64,000 nt of DNA from Palleronia rufa (lineage in GTDB: Bacteria; Pseudomonadota; Alphaproteobacteria; Rhodobacterales; Rhodobacteraceae): assembly GCF_000743715.1 (NCBI RefSeq), contig NZ_JQEY01000004.1, positions 37,937-101,936 of the forward strand, in the 5' to 3' direction. The notes below the pieces were generated by a model. The model saw nothing but the letters and a program-made list of their open reading frames with translations, was not told the DNA's origin and made no database searches. This document shows, in pieces, positions 45,939-55,102 of the stretch. Position 1 is the first letter of the stretch; each line of letters begins with the position of its first letter. Both the position numbers and the translations under genes were made by a program.

Positions 45939-46810
45939 GCGATCCCGTCGCCCTGAGATCCCGCGCCGAAGCGCTCGCAGCGCCCCTGCCGCCGCTGCTG
46001 GCGGGCGCGCGGCATCTGGCGGCGTCGGTGATCCTGGGCGCGCACGGACGCCGCAGGGCCGGGCAGGGGGACGAATTCTGGCAGTACCGCCCGCTGGTGG
46101 CGGGCGACGAATCGCGCGCCATCGACTGGCGCCGCTCGGGCCGGTCGGACGCGCATTTCGTGCGCCAGAAGGAGTGGCAGGCGGCGCAGTCGGTGTCGCT
46201 CTGGGTGGATGCCTCAGCGGCCATGGGGTTCGCGTCCGACGCGCGGCTGCCGCCCAAGCGGGACCGCGCGGTGGAACTGGCGCTGGCCCTTGCGATCCTT
46301 CTGGTCCGCGCCGGCGAAAGGGTGGGCCTGTCGGGCCGGACGCTGCCGCCGCGCGGGGGAGAGGTGCAGTTGCTGCGGCTGGCACAGGCGCTGGAGACGG
46401 CGCGCGACCGGGGCGAATACGGCGCGCCGGAGGCGCGGGCCATGCCGTCGCGGTCGCGCGCCGTGTTCCTGTCGGACTTTCTGGGCGACATCGGCCCGGC
46501 CCGCGACGCGCTGACCTCGGCCGCCGACCGGGGCGTGTCGGGCGTGCTGATCCAGGTGCTCGACCCGCAGGAAGAGGCGTTTCCCTTCGACGGGCGCACG
46601 ATCTTCGAAAGCATGGGCGGCGGCATCCGGCATGAGACCCTCAAGGCCCGCGATCTGCGCGGCCGCTACCTGGACCGGCTCGCCGCCCGCAAGGCAGAGC
46701 TGGCCGATCTCGCCCGCGCCACCGGCTGGCAATACAGCACCCACCACACCGACCATCCGGCCTCGACCGCGCTGCTCTGGGCCCATGCCGCGCTCGAAAG
46801 GGTGGTGTGA
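45935..46810 (+). CDS. DUF58 (VWA-like) protein
   Basis: 291 residues, GTG start. The hallmark is WQYRPLVAGDESRAIDWRRS followed by GRSDAHFVRQKEWQAAQSVS, and then a VWA-like fold (LWVDASAAMGFASD). DUF58 proteins are the usual partners of MoxR ATPases in cell-envelope or complex-assembly functions. Both ends overlap neighbours (GTGA upstream; TGATG at 46808-46812 downstream). Confidence 0.92.
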   Translation: MSDPVALRSRAEALAAPLPPLLAGARHLAASVILGAHGRRRAGQGDEFWQYRPLVAGDESRAIDWRRSGRSDAHFVRQKEWQAAQSVSLWVDASAAMGFASDARLPPKRDRAVELALALAILLVRAGERVGLSGRTLPPRGGEVQLLRLAQALETARDRGEYGAPEARAMPSRSRAVFLSDFLGDIGPARDALTSAADRGVSGVLIQVLDPQEEAFPFDGRTIFESMGGGIRHETLKARDLRGRYLDRLAARKAELADLARATGWQYSTHHTDHPASTALLWAHAALERVV

Positions 46811-49590
46811 TGCTGGTGCTCGGGCCCCTGGGCTTCACCGCTCCGTGGCTGCTGGCCGGGCTGGTGGCGCTGCCGGTCCTGTGGATCCTGCTGCGCGCCG
46901 TGCCGCCCGCGCCGATCCGGCGGCGGTTTCCGGGCGTGGCGCTGCTGCTGGGTCTGGCCGATGACGAGCAGCAGTCCGACCGGACGCCCTGGTGGCTGCT
47001 GGTGCTGCGGTCCGTCGCCGTGGCGCTGCTGATCCTGGGCTTCGCCGGCCCGGTGCTGAACCCCGACACGCGCGAACCGGGCTCCGGTCCGCTGCTGGTG
47101 CTCATGGACGGCACCTGGGCCGATGCGCGCGACTGGCCGCGCCGGCTCGACCGGGCCCGCCAGGCGCTGGACGAGGCCGAGCGCGACGGCCGCCCCGCCG
47201 CCGTGGTGCTGCTGACCGCGCGACCGGAGGGCGACCTGCCGTTCCGCGCCGCCCAGAGCTGGTCCGCGCAACTGGCCGGGCTGACGCCGTCGCCCTGGGC
47301 GCCCCGGGATGCCGCGGCCTGGGCCGGGGGGCTGTCCGGGCGGTTCGACACGATCTGGCTGTCGGACGGGCTCGACTACGACTGGCGCGCGCCGGTTCTC
47401 GCGGCGCTGGAGGATCGCGGCGCCGTGCGCGTGTTCGAAAGCCCGCGCCCGATCTACGGGCTGCGCCCCGCCGCCTTCGAGGACGGGGCCATCGCGCTGT
47501 CCGCCACGCGGGCGAAGGGTGCGGGCGCGGCGGGGCTGCGGATCGCCGCGCACGGGCTGGATCCGAACGGCGTCGAACGCGAACTGGCCACCACCGACCT
47601 GACCTTCGAGGACGGCGCGACAGAGGCCGAAACCGCCCTGTCCCTGCCGCCGGAACTGCGCAACCGCATCACCCGGTTCGAGATCGCCGGCAGCCGGTCC
47701 GCCGCCGCCGTCAGCCTGACCGACGACGCGCTGAAGCGGCGCGAGGTGGCGCTGATCGCCGGGCGCGACGACCGCGAGGGGCTGCAGCTTCTGTCGCCCA
47801 CCCACTACCTCGAGCGGGCGCTTGCGCCGGTCGCGGACCTGCTGGGCGGATCGCTCGACGATGTGCTGCTGGCCAACCCGGACGCCATCGTGCTGGCGGA
47901 TGTGGCGACCCTGCCAGGCGCGCAGGCCGACGCGCTGGCCGACTGGGTCCGGGACGGCGGCCTTCTGGTGCGCTTCGCCGGGCCGCGGCTGGCGGCGTCC
48001 GACAGCACGCGCGGCGACGCCGATCCGCTGATGCCGGTGGACCTGCGGGCCGGGGGCCGCTCGGTCGGGGGCGCGATGAGCTGGGGCGAGCCGAAGAGGC
48101 TCAGCGCCTTTCCCGAAGCCTCTCCCTTCGCCGGGCTGCCGGTGCCCGATGACGTCACCGTCAACGCCCAGGTGCTGGCCCAGCCGGGTCCCGCCCTGTC
48201 AGAGCGCACCATCGCCTCGCTCGCCGACGGCACGCCGCTGGTGACCCGCGCCCGGCTGGGCGACGGGCAGGTGGTGCTGTTCCACGTCACGGCCAATGCG
48301 GAATGGTCGTCGTTGCCGCTGTCGGGCCTGTTCGTGTCGATGCTCGAACGGCTGGCCGTGTCCACCCGCCCGGCGCGTCCGGAAGCCGGCGAACTGGACG
48401 GCACCACCTGGGTGGCCGACAGCCGCCTGACCGCCTTCGGCCGGGTCGAGGACGCCGGAACCCTGCCCGGCGTGCCGGGCGCGCGTCTGGCCGGCGAGGC
48501 GCCCGGCCCGGACATGCCGCCCGGCCTCTACGCCGGCGAGGACCGCCGCATCGCGCTCAACGTCATCGGTCCCGACACGCGTCTGGCGCGGACCGGCTGG
48601 CCCGCGCGGATCGCGGTCGAGGGGCTTGCGACCACGCGCGAGACGCCGCTGGGCGGGCCGCTGCTGTCGCTGGCGGTGCTGCTGCTGGCGCTCGACGTGC
48701 TGGCGGCGCTGTGGCTGGCCGGACGGCTGACCGGCCCGCGCGCGGCGGCGGCGGTCCTGGCGCTGGCCCTGGCGTGGCCGGGCGCCGACCCGGCCCTGGC
48801 CCAGCAGACGGCACCCGGTGCCGTCGCCACCGACGAATCCTTCGCCGTCGAGGCCACGGCAGAGGTCACCCTGGCCCATGTGGTCACCGGCGACGCCGAC
48901 GTGGACCGCGTGGCCAGGGCCGGTCTGCTGGGGCTGGGGCGCACGTTGGCGCGGCGCACGTCGGTCGAGCCGGCGGAGCCGATCGGCGTGGATCTCGAGA
49001 CCGACGAGCTGGCGTTCTTCCCGCTGCTCTACTGGCCGGTCACCGTCGACCAGCCGATGCCGTCGGACGCGGCCTATGCGCGGCTCAACGCCTATCTCAG
49101 AACCGGCGGCATGATCCTCTTCGACACCCGCGACGCCGATCTGTCGGCCTCCGGCGGGACCACGCCGGCCGGGCGCAAGCTGCAGGACCTGGCCCGCCCG
49201 CTGGACATCCCGCCGCTGGAGCCGATCCCGGGCGACCACGTGCTGACCCGGACGTTCTACCTGCTGCAGGAATTCCCCGGCCGGTTCCCGACCGGCCCGA
49301 TCTGGGTCGAGGCCGCGCCCCCCGATGCCGTGCAGGTCGAGGGGATGCCGTTTCGCGACCTCAACGACAACGTGACCCCGGTGGTGATCGGCGGCAACGA
49401 CTGGGCCTCCGCCTGGGCAGTGGACGAGACGGGGCGGGCGCTGTTGCCCGTCGGCCGGGGCTATGCCGGCGAGAGGCAGCGCGAGATCGCCTATCGCTTC
49501 GGGGTGAACCTGGTGATGCATGTGCTGACCGGGAACTACAAGTCGGACCAGGTGCATGTGCCGGCCCTGCTCGACCGGCTGGGCAACTGA
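46810..49590 (+). CDS. BatA/DUF4159 membrane protein
   Basis: 926 residues. The first 85 residues are a BatA domain with two helices (LGFTAPWLLAGLVALPVLWI, WWLLVLRSVAVALLILGFAG). The middle is a large periplasmic region with a flavodoxin/glutamine-amidotransferase-like segment (NPDAIVLADVATLPGAQADA, WVRDGGLLVRFAG). A helix pair lies near residues 620-660 and a C-terminal DUF4159 domain covers about 680-926 (LVCGxx-less variant: FFPLLYWPVTVDQPMPSDAA, RTGGMILFDTRDADLS). Likely an envelope-spanning partner of the MoxR/DUF58 pair. Confidence 0.85.
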   Translation: MLVLGPLGFTAPWLLAGLVALPVLWILLRAVPPAPIRRRFPGVALLLGLADDEQQSDRTPWWLLVLRSVAVALLILGFAGPVLNPDTREPGSGPLLVLMDGTWADARDWPRRLDRARQALDEAERDGRPAAVVLLTARPEGDLPFRAAQSWSAQLAGLTPSPWAPRDAAAWAGGLSGRFDTIWLSDGLDYDWRAPVLAALEDRGAVRVFESPRPIYGLRPAAFEDGAIALSATRAKGAGAAGLRIAAHGLDPNGVERELATTDLTFEDGATEAETALSLPPELRNRITRFEIAGSRSAAAVSLTDDALKRREVALIAGRDDREGLQLLSPTHYLERALAPVADLLGGSLDDVLLANPDAIVLADVATLPGAQADALADWVRDGGLLVRFAGPRLAASDSTRGDADPLMPVDLRAGGRSVGGAMSWGEPKRLSAFPEASPFAGLPVPDDVTVNAQVLAQPGPALSERTIASLADGTPLVTRARLGDGQVVLFHVTANAEWSSLPLSGLFVSMLERLAVSTRPARPEAGELDGTTWVADSRLTAFGRVEDAGTLPGVPGARLAGEAPGPDMPPGLYAGEDRRIALNVIGPDTRLARTGWPARIAVEGLATTRETPLGGPLLSLAVLLLALDVLAALWLAGRLTGPRAAAAVLALALAWPGADPALAQQTAPGAVATDESFAVEATAEVTLAHVVTGDADVDRVARAGLLGLGRTLARRTSVEPAEPIGVDLETDELAFFPLLYWPVTVDQPMPSDAAYARLNAYLRTGGMILFDTRDADLSASGGTTPAGRKLQDLARPLDIPPLEPIPGDHVLTRTFYLLQEFPGRFPTGPIWVEAAPPDAVQVEGMPFRDLNDNVTPVVIGGNDWASAWAVDETGRALLPVGRGYAGERQREIAYRFGVNLVMHVLTGNYKSDQVHVPALLDRLGN

Positions 49591-49604
49591 GCGGTGCGGC
49601 GGGA

Positions 49605-49666
49605 GGGGGCTTTGCGCCCCCGCTGCCTGCGGCAGCCCCCCGCAGGATACTTGTGGAAAGATGAAG
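49605..49666 (+). repeat. Tandem-hairpin plus GGATAYTTGKGGAAAGATGAAG element, copy 1
   Basis: GGGGGC-TTTGC-GCCCCC (49605-49621) is followed by GCTGCC-TGC-GGCAGC (49622-49636), C-rich spacer and the tail GGATACTTGTGGAAAGATGAAG (49645-49666, 22 bases). It fills the junction between the DUF4159 gene stop (49590) and the next TTG start (49692). Copies with the same layout but different stem bases occur at 56537-56599 and 63648-63702. Confidence 0.8.
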
Positions 49667-49691
49667 GCGCGAAGATGAAGGACAGAGCCGT

Positions 49692-51746
49692 TTGACCCAG
49701 AGCGTGATCTTCGACCCGGCCGTGGGCTGGACCGTGCTGGCGGTGCTGGCGGCGGTGGCGGCGGCGGTCGTCGGGCTGGCGCTCTGGCGCGGGCTGGCGG
49801 GCTGGTGGCTGCGCGCGCTGGCCGCGCTGGCGCTGCTGGCCGCCCTGTCCGGTCCGTCGCTGCAGAGCGAGGACCGCGCGGCGCTGTCGGACATCGTCAT
49901 CGCCGTCGTGGACGACAGCGCGTCGCAGCGCCTGTCGGACCGGGCGGCGCAGAGCGAGGCCGCCCTGGCGAAACTGCGCGCGGAGATCGCCGCCCTGCCG
50001 GACACCGAGCTGCGGGTGGTCCGACTGGACGACGGGGCGGGCGACGAGGGCACGCTGCTGATGACCGCGCTCGCCGAGGCCATGGCCGGGGAGCCGCGCG
50101 ACCGGATCGCCGGGGCGGTGCTGATCTCTGACGGGCGGCTCCACGACATCGCGCGCGCGCCGGACCTGCCGGCGCCGCTGCACCTGCTGCGCACGGGGCG
50201 CGACACCGACTGGGACCGCCGCCTGGAGATCACCACCGCGCCGGCCTTTGCCATTCTGGGCGAGGAGGTGGCGCTGCGCCTCAGGATCGACGATCAGGGC
50301 GCGGTGCCGGACAGCGAGACGGGGCGCGTGTCGCTGGAGATCTCCGTGGACGGGGCCGAGCCGCAGAGCTTCGACGTGCCCACCGGAGAGGAGCTGGAGC
50401 TGCCCGTCCGCCTGAGCCACGCGGGCCGCAACGTCATCCAGTTCCGCGTGCCCGGGGCCGAAGGCGAGCTGACCGACCGCAACAACGCCGCCGTGGTCCA
50501 GGTCAACGGCGTGCGCGACCGGCTGCGGGTGCTGCTGGTGTCGGGCGAGCCCTATGCCGGCGAGCGGACCTGGCGCAACCTGCTGAAGGCCGACGGCAGC
50601 GTGGATCTGGTGCATTTCACCATCCTGCGCCCGCCCGAGAAGCAGGACGGCGTGCCGGTGTCGGAACTGTCGCTGATCGCCTTTCCGACCCGTGAGCTGT
50701 TCCTGGAGAAGATCGACGAGTTCGACCTGATCATCTTCGACCGGTACCAGCGTCGCGGGATCCTGCCGGCGCTCTATCTCGACAATGTGCGCCGGTACGT
50801 GGAGGACGGCGGCGCGGTGCTGGTCGCCGCCGGACCGGATTTCGCCACCGCCGCGTCGCTCTACCGCTCGCCCCTGGGCGACATCCTGCCCGCCGCGCCG
50901 ACCAGCCGCGTCCTGGAACAGGCGTTTCTGCCGGAACTGACCGACACCGGCCGCCGCCATCCCGTGACCGAGGGGCTGGACGGCGGCGGCGACGCGCCCG
51001 ACTGGGGCCGCTGGCTGCGCCAGATCGAGCTGGAGCCGCGGTCCGGCGAGGTGGTGATGACCGGCGTGGAGGGCAGCCCGCTGCTGGTGCTGGACCGCGT
51101 CGGGGAGGGACGCGTGGCGCTTCTGGGGTCCGATCAGGCCTGGCTATGGTCGCGCGGCTTCGAGGGCGGCGGGCCGCAGCTCGACCTGCTGCGGCGGCTG
51201 GCGCACTGGACCATGAAGGAGCCGGAGCTGGAGGAGGAGGCGCTGACCGCCACCGCCGAGGGCCAGCGGATGACCGTCACCCGGCGCACCCTGAAGGCGG
51301 AGGTGCCGCCGGTGACGGTGGAGGGGCCGGATGGCGAGAGCGTCACCCTGGAGTTGCAGGAGGTGTCCCCCGGCCGGTTCGAGGCCCGCTATTCGGGGCC
51401 GCAGATCGGGCTCTATCGCCTGACCCAGGGAGAGGAGAGCGCGGTGATCGCGCTCGGGCCCCAGAGCCCGCGCGAGTTCGAAGAGACCGTGGCCAGCGGC
51501 GACGCCCTGGAGCCGCTGATCGAGGGCACCGGCGGCGGCATCCGCGCCATCGAGGACGGCGTGCCGGACATCCGTCAGGTGCGCGAGGGGCGTCCCGCCG
51601 CGGGGCGCGGCTGGCTGGGGATCACGCCGCGCGGCGCCTACCTGACCGCCGACGTGACCGCGGTGCCGCTGCTGCCGGCCTGGCTGTGGCTGCTGCTGGG
51701 CGCCGGGCTGGCCGTGGCCGCCTGGCTGCGCGAGGGGCGCCGCTGA
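49692..51746 (+). CDS. Large membrane-anchored protein of the MoxR operon
   Basis: 684 residues. Two N-terminal helices (VGWTVLAVLAAVAAAVVGLA, WLRALAALALLAALSG), a VWA-like strand set (IVIAVVDDSASQRLSDRAAQ), an Ig-like segment, a flavodoxin/glutamine-amidotransferase-like domain (LLVSGEPYAGERTWRNLLKA, YVEDGGAVLVAAGPDF) and a C-terminal helix (LLPAWLWLLLGAGLAVAAWL). AAGGA at 49678-49682 supports the TTG start at 49692; a GTG at 49704 is an alternative. Co-directional with the MoxR-DUF58-DUF4159 genes. Confidence 0.85.
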   Translation: MTQSVIFDPAVGWTVLAVLAAVAAAVVGLALWRGLAGWWLRALAALALLAALSGPSLQSEDRAALSDIVIAVVDDSASQRLSDRAAQSEAALAKLRAEIAALPDTELRVVRLDDGAGDEGTLLMTALAEAMAGEPRDRIAGAVLISDGRLHDIARAPDLPAPLHLLRTGRDTDWDRRLEITTAPAFAILGEEVALRLRIDDQGAVPDSETGRVSLEISVDGAEPQSFDVPTGEELELPVRLSHAGRNVIQFRVPGAEGELTDRNNAAVVQVNGVRDRLRVLLVSGEPYAGERTWRNLLKADGSVDLVHFTILRPPEKQDGVPVSELSLIAFPTRELFLEKIDEFDLIIFDRYQRRGILPALYLDNVRRYVEDGGAVLVAAGPDFATAASLYRSPLGDILPAAPTSRVLEQAFLPELTDTGRRHPVTEGLDGGGDAPDWGRWLRQIELEPRSGEVVMTGVEGSPLLVLDRVGEGRVALLGSDQAWLWSRGFEGGGPQLDLLRRLAHWTMKEPELEEEALTATAEGQRMTVTRRTLKAEVPPVTVEGPDGESVTLELQEVSPGRFEARYSGPQIGLYRLTQGEESAVIALGPQSPREFEETVASGDALEPLIEGTGGGIRAIEDGVPDIRQVREGRPAAGRGWLGITPRGAYLTADVTAVPLLPAWLWLLLGAGLAVAAWLREGRR

Positions 51747-52010
51747 GCGAACCGGAGGCCGCGCGCCCCGGAACCGACCCGGCCGGGCCGGTTTCGCCGC
51801 GCGGCGCCCCGGACCGTCGGCCGGCATCGTGGGTCCCAGATACGCTCCGCCGATCCGTCCAGTCGGCGTGCGGACGGCGCGCGGCGCGGCGGTCCGGCCC
51901 GGCGCGGGCACCGATCCCGTGCCGGGGGCCGCTGCCGGCCACCCGGCGGTGCGGCGGCGGGGGCCATGCGGGACATGACGGCCCACTGGACGGGCCGGCC
52001 GCCCGCCGGG

Positions 52011-53606
52011 TCAGGCGAAGATCACGTAGGTCGAGGCCACGACCGCGACGATGATCGCGCCCACTGGCTTGGCCAGCCTCCAGGTGTTCAGGTCAACGTC
52101 GCCGGAATCCTCGGCCACGTAATCCGTCGCGCGGGGATAGAGCCGCCCGATCGCCAGCATCACCGCCACGTTGAACACGAAGAGCAGCGCCATGACGTGC
52201 AGGTAGTGGGGGTAGTTCTCTGCGCCGACGACGAAGGGCTTCAGCACGAACTGGCTGAGGATGTAGAGCCCGACGCCTGAGGCAAGCCCGATCTTGGCCG
52301 CCACGGGCGGCACGCGCTTGGTGAAGATGCCCACCAGGATGATCGTCAGGATCGGGATCGAATAGGCGCCGTTGACTTCCTGCAGATAGCCGAACAGCCC
52401 TTGCGGCGCGTTGGCGATGAAGGGCGCGATGGTCATGGCCGCCAGCGCCAGCAGCCCGCCGAAGACCTTGCCGGCGCGGATCGTCTCCCGGTCGCCGGCG
52501 GAGGGCTTGAGGTACTGCTTGTAGAGGTCGCTGCCGAAGAGCGTCACGCTGGAGTTGAGCGCGGAGTTGAAGGACGACAGGATCGCCCCGAAGAGCACCG
52601 CGGCGAAGAGACCGCGCAGCGGAAAGGGCAGCACCTCGGACACCAGCATCCCGTAGGCCTTGTCGCCGGTTTCGAGCTCACCGGGAAACATCTGCCAGGC
52701 GATCAGCCCCGGCAGCACCACGATGATCGGCCCCAGCACCTTGAGCACCCCGGCATAGAGCAGCCCCTTCTGGCCCTCCCTGAGGTCCCTTGCCGCCAGG
52801 GCGCGCTGGATGATCGCCTGGTTGGTGCCCCAGTAGAACAGCTGCACCAGCATCATGCCGGTGAAGATCGTGGCGAAGGGCACCGGATCGTCGGGGCCGC
52901 CGATGATCTCGAACTTGTCGGGGTTCTCGGCCCAGAGCACCGACAGCCCCCGGGTCAAGCTGCCCCCGCCGATGGCCATGAGGCCGAAGACCGGCACCAG
53001 CAAACCGCCCAGGAACAGCCCCACCGCGTTGATCGTGTCCGACACCGCGACCGCCTTGAGCCCGCCGAAGATCGCGTAGACAGATCCGACCAGGCCGATC
53101 GCCCAGACCGTGATCCACAGCGCGGCGGTGTCGTTCACCCCCAGAACGCCGGCGACGCCGAACATCTCCGACAGGGCCAGGGCGCCGGAATAGAGCACGA
53201 TGGGCAGCAGGATCACCGCATAGCCGGTCAGGAACAGCAGCGACGTTGCGGACCTGGTCTGGGCGTCGTAGCGCCCCTCCAGGAAGGCGGGGATGGTCGA
53301 GACCCCGCGCTGGAGGTACTTGGGTAGCAGCACCAGCGCCGTGACCACCATGGCGATGGCCGCCAGCGTCTCCCAGGCCATCACCAGGATGCCGTAGCTG
53401 TAGGCCTGTCCGGTCAGGCCGACGATCTGTTCGGTGGACAGGTTGGTGAGCAGCAGCGACCCGGCGATCACCGGCGCCGTCAGGCTGCGCCCGCCCAGAT
53501 AGTAGCCCTCACCCGATCCGGCATCCGTGCCGCGCGTCCAGAGCCAAGACAAAATGGCCACCATGGCCGTGAATCCCACGAACATGGCGATGTTGAACGC
53601 GCCCAT
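52011..53606 (-). CDS. Sodium:solute symporter, SGLT-like
   Basis: 531 residues, about 14 helices. SSS family marks are GRSLTAPVIAGSLLLTNLST (sodium-site region), GQAYSYGILVMAWE, YAIFGGLKAVAVSDTINAVG and SSFNSALNSSVTLFGSDLYK with YLKP. The last resembles bacterial galactose/glucose transporters such as vSGLT. Substrate is inferred as a sugar. A galactose substrate would fit with the galactonate pathway at the other end of the window, but there is no direct link. Confidence 0.9.
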   Translation of the reverse strand: MGAFNIAMFVGFTAMVAILSWLWTRGTDAGSGEGYYLGGRSLTAPVIAGSLLLTNLSTEQIVGLTGQAYSYGILVMAWETLAAIAMVVTALVLLPKYLQRGVSTIPAFLEGRYDAQTRSATSLLFLTGYAVILLPIVLYSGALALSEMFGVAGVLGVNDTAALWITVWAIGLVGSVYAIFGGLKAVAVSDTINAVGLFLGGLLVPVFGLMAIGGGSLTRGLSVLWAENPDKFEIIGGPDDPVPFATIFTGMMLVQLFYWGTNQAIIQRALAARDLREGQKGLLYAGVLKVLGPIIVVLPGLIAWQMFPGELETGDKAYGMLVSEVLPFPLRGLFAAVLFGAILSSFNSALNSSVTLFGSDLYKQYLKPSAGDRETIRAGKVFGGLLALAAMTIAPFIANAPQGLFGYLQEVNGAYSIPILTIILVGIFTKRVPPVAAKIGLASGVGLYILSQFVLKPFVVGAENYPHYLHVMALLFVFNVAVMLAIGRLYPRATDYVAEDSGDVDLNTWRLAKPVGAIIVAVVASTYVIFA

Positions 53607-53793
53607 GCCAACCCTCCCCTGTGGCCCTGCCTGCGTTCACCACCTAGGGCTGTGCGCCGCCGGAACCAGACGGGCGCGGGGACGGCGCCGTGCGCTGCCG
53701 GCGCGGCCGGGTCGGGACCCGCGGCGGCGATGCGGAACGGGCGCGTCCGCGGCGCACGCCGCCGGGCAGGCGGCTGCGGCGGGGCGGCGCCGG

Positions 53794-54150
53794 TCAGTCC
53801 AGCGGCAGCGCCAGGCGGTCGTCGCCCCAGCCCCCTGTCAGGGTGCGGGCACGGATATGCACCCTGTCCACGTCTGCCGGCACGGCGACGCCGCCAAGGC
53901 TGCGGGTGAAGGGCTGTTCGGTCACATGCGGGTGGACCAGTTCGCGGGTGGCCAGAACCGTGCCGTCCTCCAGCTCGACCCGCCCGGCGTCGGCGTAGTC
54001 CTCCCAGCCAATATCGCCGTGGCGCAGGGTGACGGAGACCTGCCGGCCCGCGCCGTCGGGCGCGGATGTCGCGGCGACGATACGGGCGGGGTCGGCGCCG
54101 GCGGCGCCCGCGGCGACGAGCGCCAGCAGACAGAGGGGCAGGCGGGACAT
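53794..54150 (-). CDS. Small secreted hypothetical protein
   Basis: 118 residues. RLPLCLLALVAAGAAGA is a signal peptide. The mature part (SVTLRHGDIGWEDYADAGRV, VHPHVTEQPFTRSLGGVAVP) is a compact beta-rich periplasmic domain. Start MSRLPL at 54150 is preferred since CCGGAG lies seven bases upstream; MPMSRL at 54156 leaves no spacing. Family not recognised. Confidence 0.75.
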   Translation of the reverse strand: MSRLPLCLLALVAAGAAGADPARIVAATSAPDGAGRQVSVTLRHGDIGWEDYADAGRVELEDGTVLATRELVHPHVTEQPFTRSLGGVAVPADVDRVHIRARTLTGGWGDDRLALPLD

Positions 54151-54222
54151 GGGCATCTCCGGTCGGGTCGCGCGCAGCATAGCGCGGCGGGCCGGGCCCG
54201 CAGCCCCCGTCGTCGGCCCTGG

Positions 54223-55023
54223 TCAGCCGGTGCCGTCCCCGTCCGCGCCGCGCGCGCCGCGATCCCGGTCCGGGGCGGCATCGACCGCCGCAGGCCCCGC
54301 CCCGGCGCCGGGTTCGGCGCCGCCGTCGGGCCGGTGCCCGCCGATCAGGATCGCGCGGGGCAGGGACCGGAACTCCCGCGCCCAGATCGTCCAGAGCACC
54401 GCTGCGGCCGCGAGCATCAGCGCGACCCACCCCGCCAGCCACGCCACCGCCGCCAGCGCCACGTAGAGCGCCCTGAGCCCGCGGTTGAAGTTCCACGCGG
54501 CGCGGATGTTCAGCTCGGCGGCGCGGCCCGCGCGGGCGACCGCCTCAGGGTGTCCGGGGTCGTTGGGGACCGCCGCCATCACCACCGCGCAATAGCCAAA
54601 AAGCCGGTTCGCCCAGACGAACTTCAGGAATCCCTCGGTCAACAGCAGCGCGACCAGCGCCAGCTTGATCCGGTAGACCACCGGCGGCGCCTTTTCTCCG
54701 AACTCGGTGGCCACGCCGCTCAGCGTCTCGGCATTGCCGATCAGCGCCAGCACCCCGCCGATGGCGATCACCGTGGTCGAGGCGTAGAACGACGTGCTCT
54801 GCCGCAGCCCGCCCAGGATGGTCGCGTCGAAGATGCGCGGCTGGCGGGTCAGCATCTGCCGCATCCAGTCGCGCCGTTCGCGCATCATCAGAACCGTCAC
54901 CGACGGCCGGTCGGCGCCGACGCGCTCGATCGCGCGGCCAACGATCCACCAGCCGCCAAAGAGCAGCAGCAGCGCCGCCGCGTCGCCCGCCGAAAAGAGC
55001 CGGATGTGGTCGATCAGGGCCAT
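54223..55023 (-). CDS. DUF599 inner-membrane protein
   Basis: 266 residues. Helices: AAALLLLFGGWWIVGR, ASTTVIAIGGVLALIGN, IKLALVALLLTEGFLKFVWA, ALYVALAAVAWLAGWVALML. The MMRERRDWMRQMLTRQPRIF loop and RAAWNFNRGLRALYVALAAV are DUF599 signatures. The C-terminal 40 residues are a charged Asp/Gly/Arg tail. Function of the family is unknown. Confidence 0.9.
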   Translation of the reverse strand: MALIDHIRLFSAGDAAALLLLFGGWWIVGRAIERVGADRPSVTVLMMRERRDWMRQMLTRQPRIFDATILGGLRQSTSFYASTTVIAIGGVLALIGNAETLSGVATEFGEKAPPVVYRIKLALVALLLTEGFLKFVWANRLFGYCAVVMAAVPNDPGHPEAVARAGRAAELNIRAAWNFNRGLRALYVALAAVAWLAGWVALMLAAAAVLWTIWAREFRSLPRAILIGGHRPDGGAEPGAGAGPAAVDAAPDRDRGARGADGDGTG

Positions 55024-55102
55024 GCTGCGTACCTATGCCGCCCATCGACCGCTTGCCAGTGCCCGCCCGCGGTCCTAGCCTTGGCGGCAGGAGGACCGTT
55101 CC

